Of a stretch of DNA of 13,819 nucleotides, positions 13,520-13,819 are shown piece after piece. Made by a program: the position numbers and the translations under genes. Every line of letters starts with the position of its first letter. Positions within the stretch are counted from its first letter, which is position 1. This DNA is from JAVXTH01 sp036641395 (GTDB taxonomy: Bacteria; Bacillota_I; Bacilli_A; Erysipelotrichales; Erysipelotrichaceae), in contig JAVWEY010000039.1 in the NCBI GenBank assembly GCA_036641395.1, positions 1 through 13,819 of the forward strand, written 5' to 3'. Under the pieces are notes generated by a model that searched no databases, was not told the DNA's origin, and saw only the letters and a list, made by a program, of their open reading frames with translations.

Positions 13520-13819
13520 ATGGCCTATATATTTGATGAACCATCCCACACATTTAGTGAATATTTATTAGTACCGGGGTATAGTGGAAGTGAACATATG
13601 CCCGCTAATGTAAGTTTAAAAACTCCATTAGTTAAATATAAAAAAGGGGAAGAATCCAGCATTAATTTAAATATTCCACTTGTATCTGCGATTATGCAAT
13701 CCGTTTCAGATGATCATATGGCAATCGCACTTGCAAGAGAAGGTGGCGTTTCTTTCATATACGGTTCACAAAGTATTGAAAGCGAAGCAGCCATGGTACG
13801 TCGTGTTAAAGATTATAAA
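13520..13819 (+). CDS. guaB: IMP dehydrogenase, N-terminal part (runs off the window)
   Basis: IMP dehydrogenase oxidises IMP to XMP with NAD+, the first committed step to GMP. The first 100 codons are present and the frame is open to the last base. The start MAYIFDEPSHTFSEYLLVPGYSG and then PANVSLKTPLVKY, LNIPLVSAIMQSVSDDHMAIALAREGGVSFIYGSQS are the usual N-terminal TIM-barrel strands of this subfamily, with the SAIMQ-V-S motif binding phosphate or substrate. The catalytic cysteine loop and the CBS insert lie beyond the window. Ribosome binding site AAGGAG (13505-13510) is 9 bases before the ATG. Confidence 0.93.
   Translation, partial: MAYIFDEPSHTFSEYLLVPGYSGSEHMPANVSLKTPLVKYKKGEESSINLNIPLVSAIMQSVSDDHMAIALAREGGVSFIYGSQSIESEAAMVRRVKDYK

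Overview
The window is AT-rich (about one third G+C by eye), has dense short intergenic gaps, strong AGGAGG-type ribosome binding sites and sigma-A-like promoters. Its gene content is low-GC Firmicute (Bacillota): a GlgC/GlgD paired ADP-glucose pyrophosphorylase, an energy-coupling-factor (ECF) folate transporter subunit, a PadR/DUF2812 pair and a SleC-like spore cortex-lytic protein. An Erysipelotrichia or Clostridia-type anaerobe, probably spore-forming, fits best. The exact taxon cannot be fixed from this piece.

Layout, left to right. (1) 127-2956: ung (uracil-DNA glycosylase), folC (folylpolyglutamate synthase, overlapping ung by ATGA) and folT (folate-specific S component), all on +. FolT imports folate and FolC traps it by polyglutamylation. 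A structured-looking 125-nt leader lies between folC and folT, and no Shine-Dalgarno is visible for folT. (2) 2961-4032: pta with its own promoter and terminator. (3) 4033-7995: the glycogen operon glgC-glgD-glgA, preceded by a perfect match to the CcpA cre consensus and by two further dyads, and closed by a terminator. GlgD lacks catalytic residues and is probably the regulatory partner of GlgC. (4) 8050-8985: a self-contained unit (promoter, Bro-N/DinD-like gene, terminator) of higher G+C, broken by a 10-bp tandem duplication. (5) 8992-10836, - strand: a 614-residue SleC-like protein with a beta-type N-terminal region, a SpoIID-like domain and three peptidoglycan-binding repeats. (6) 10920-11817: a metallo-beta-lactamase-fold protein of unknown substrate, with its own promoter and terminator. 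(7) 11823-13404: a padR repressor gene under a promoter overlapped by a 30-bp concentric palindrome, translationally coupled to a DUF2812 membrane protein. (8) 13434-end: promoter and first 100 codons of guaB (IMP dehydrogenase).

Most of the window is ordinary housekeeping content. The parts that deserve a second look are the folT leader, the glgC upstream region, the slipped Bro-N gene, the SleC-like protein and the PadR operator. No complete new multigene system is evident. Function calls come from recognising family motifs by eye; no database search was run.
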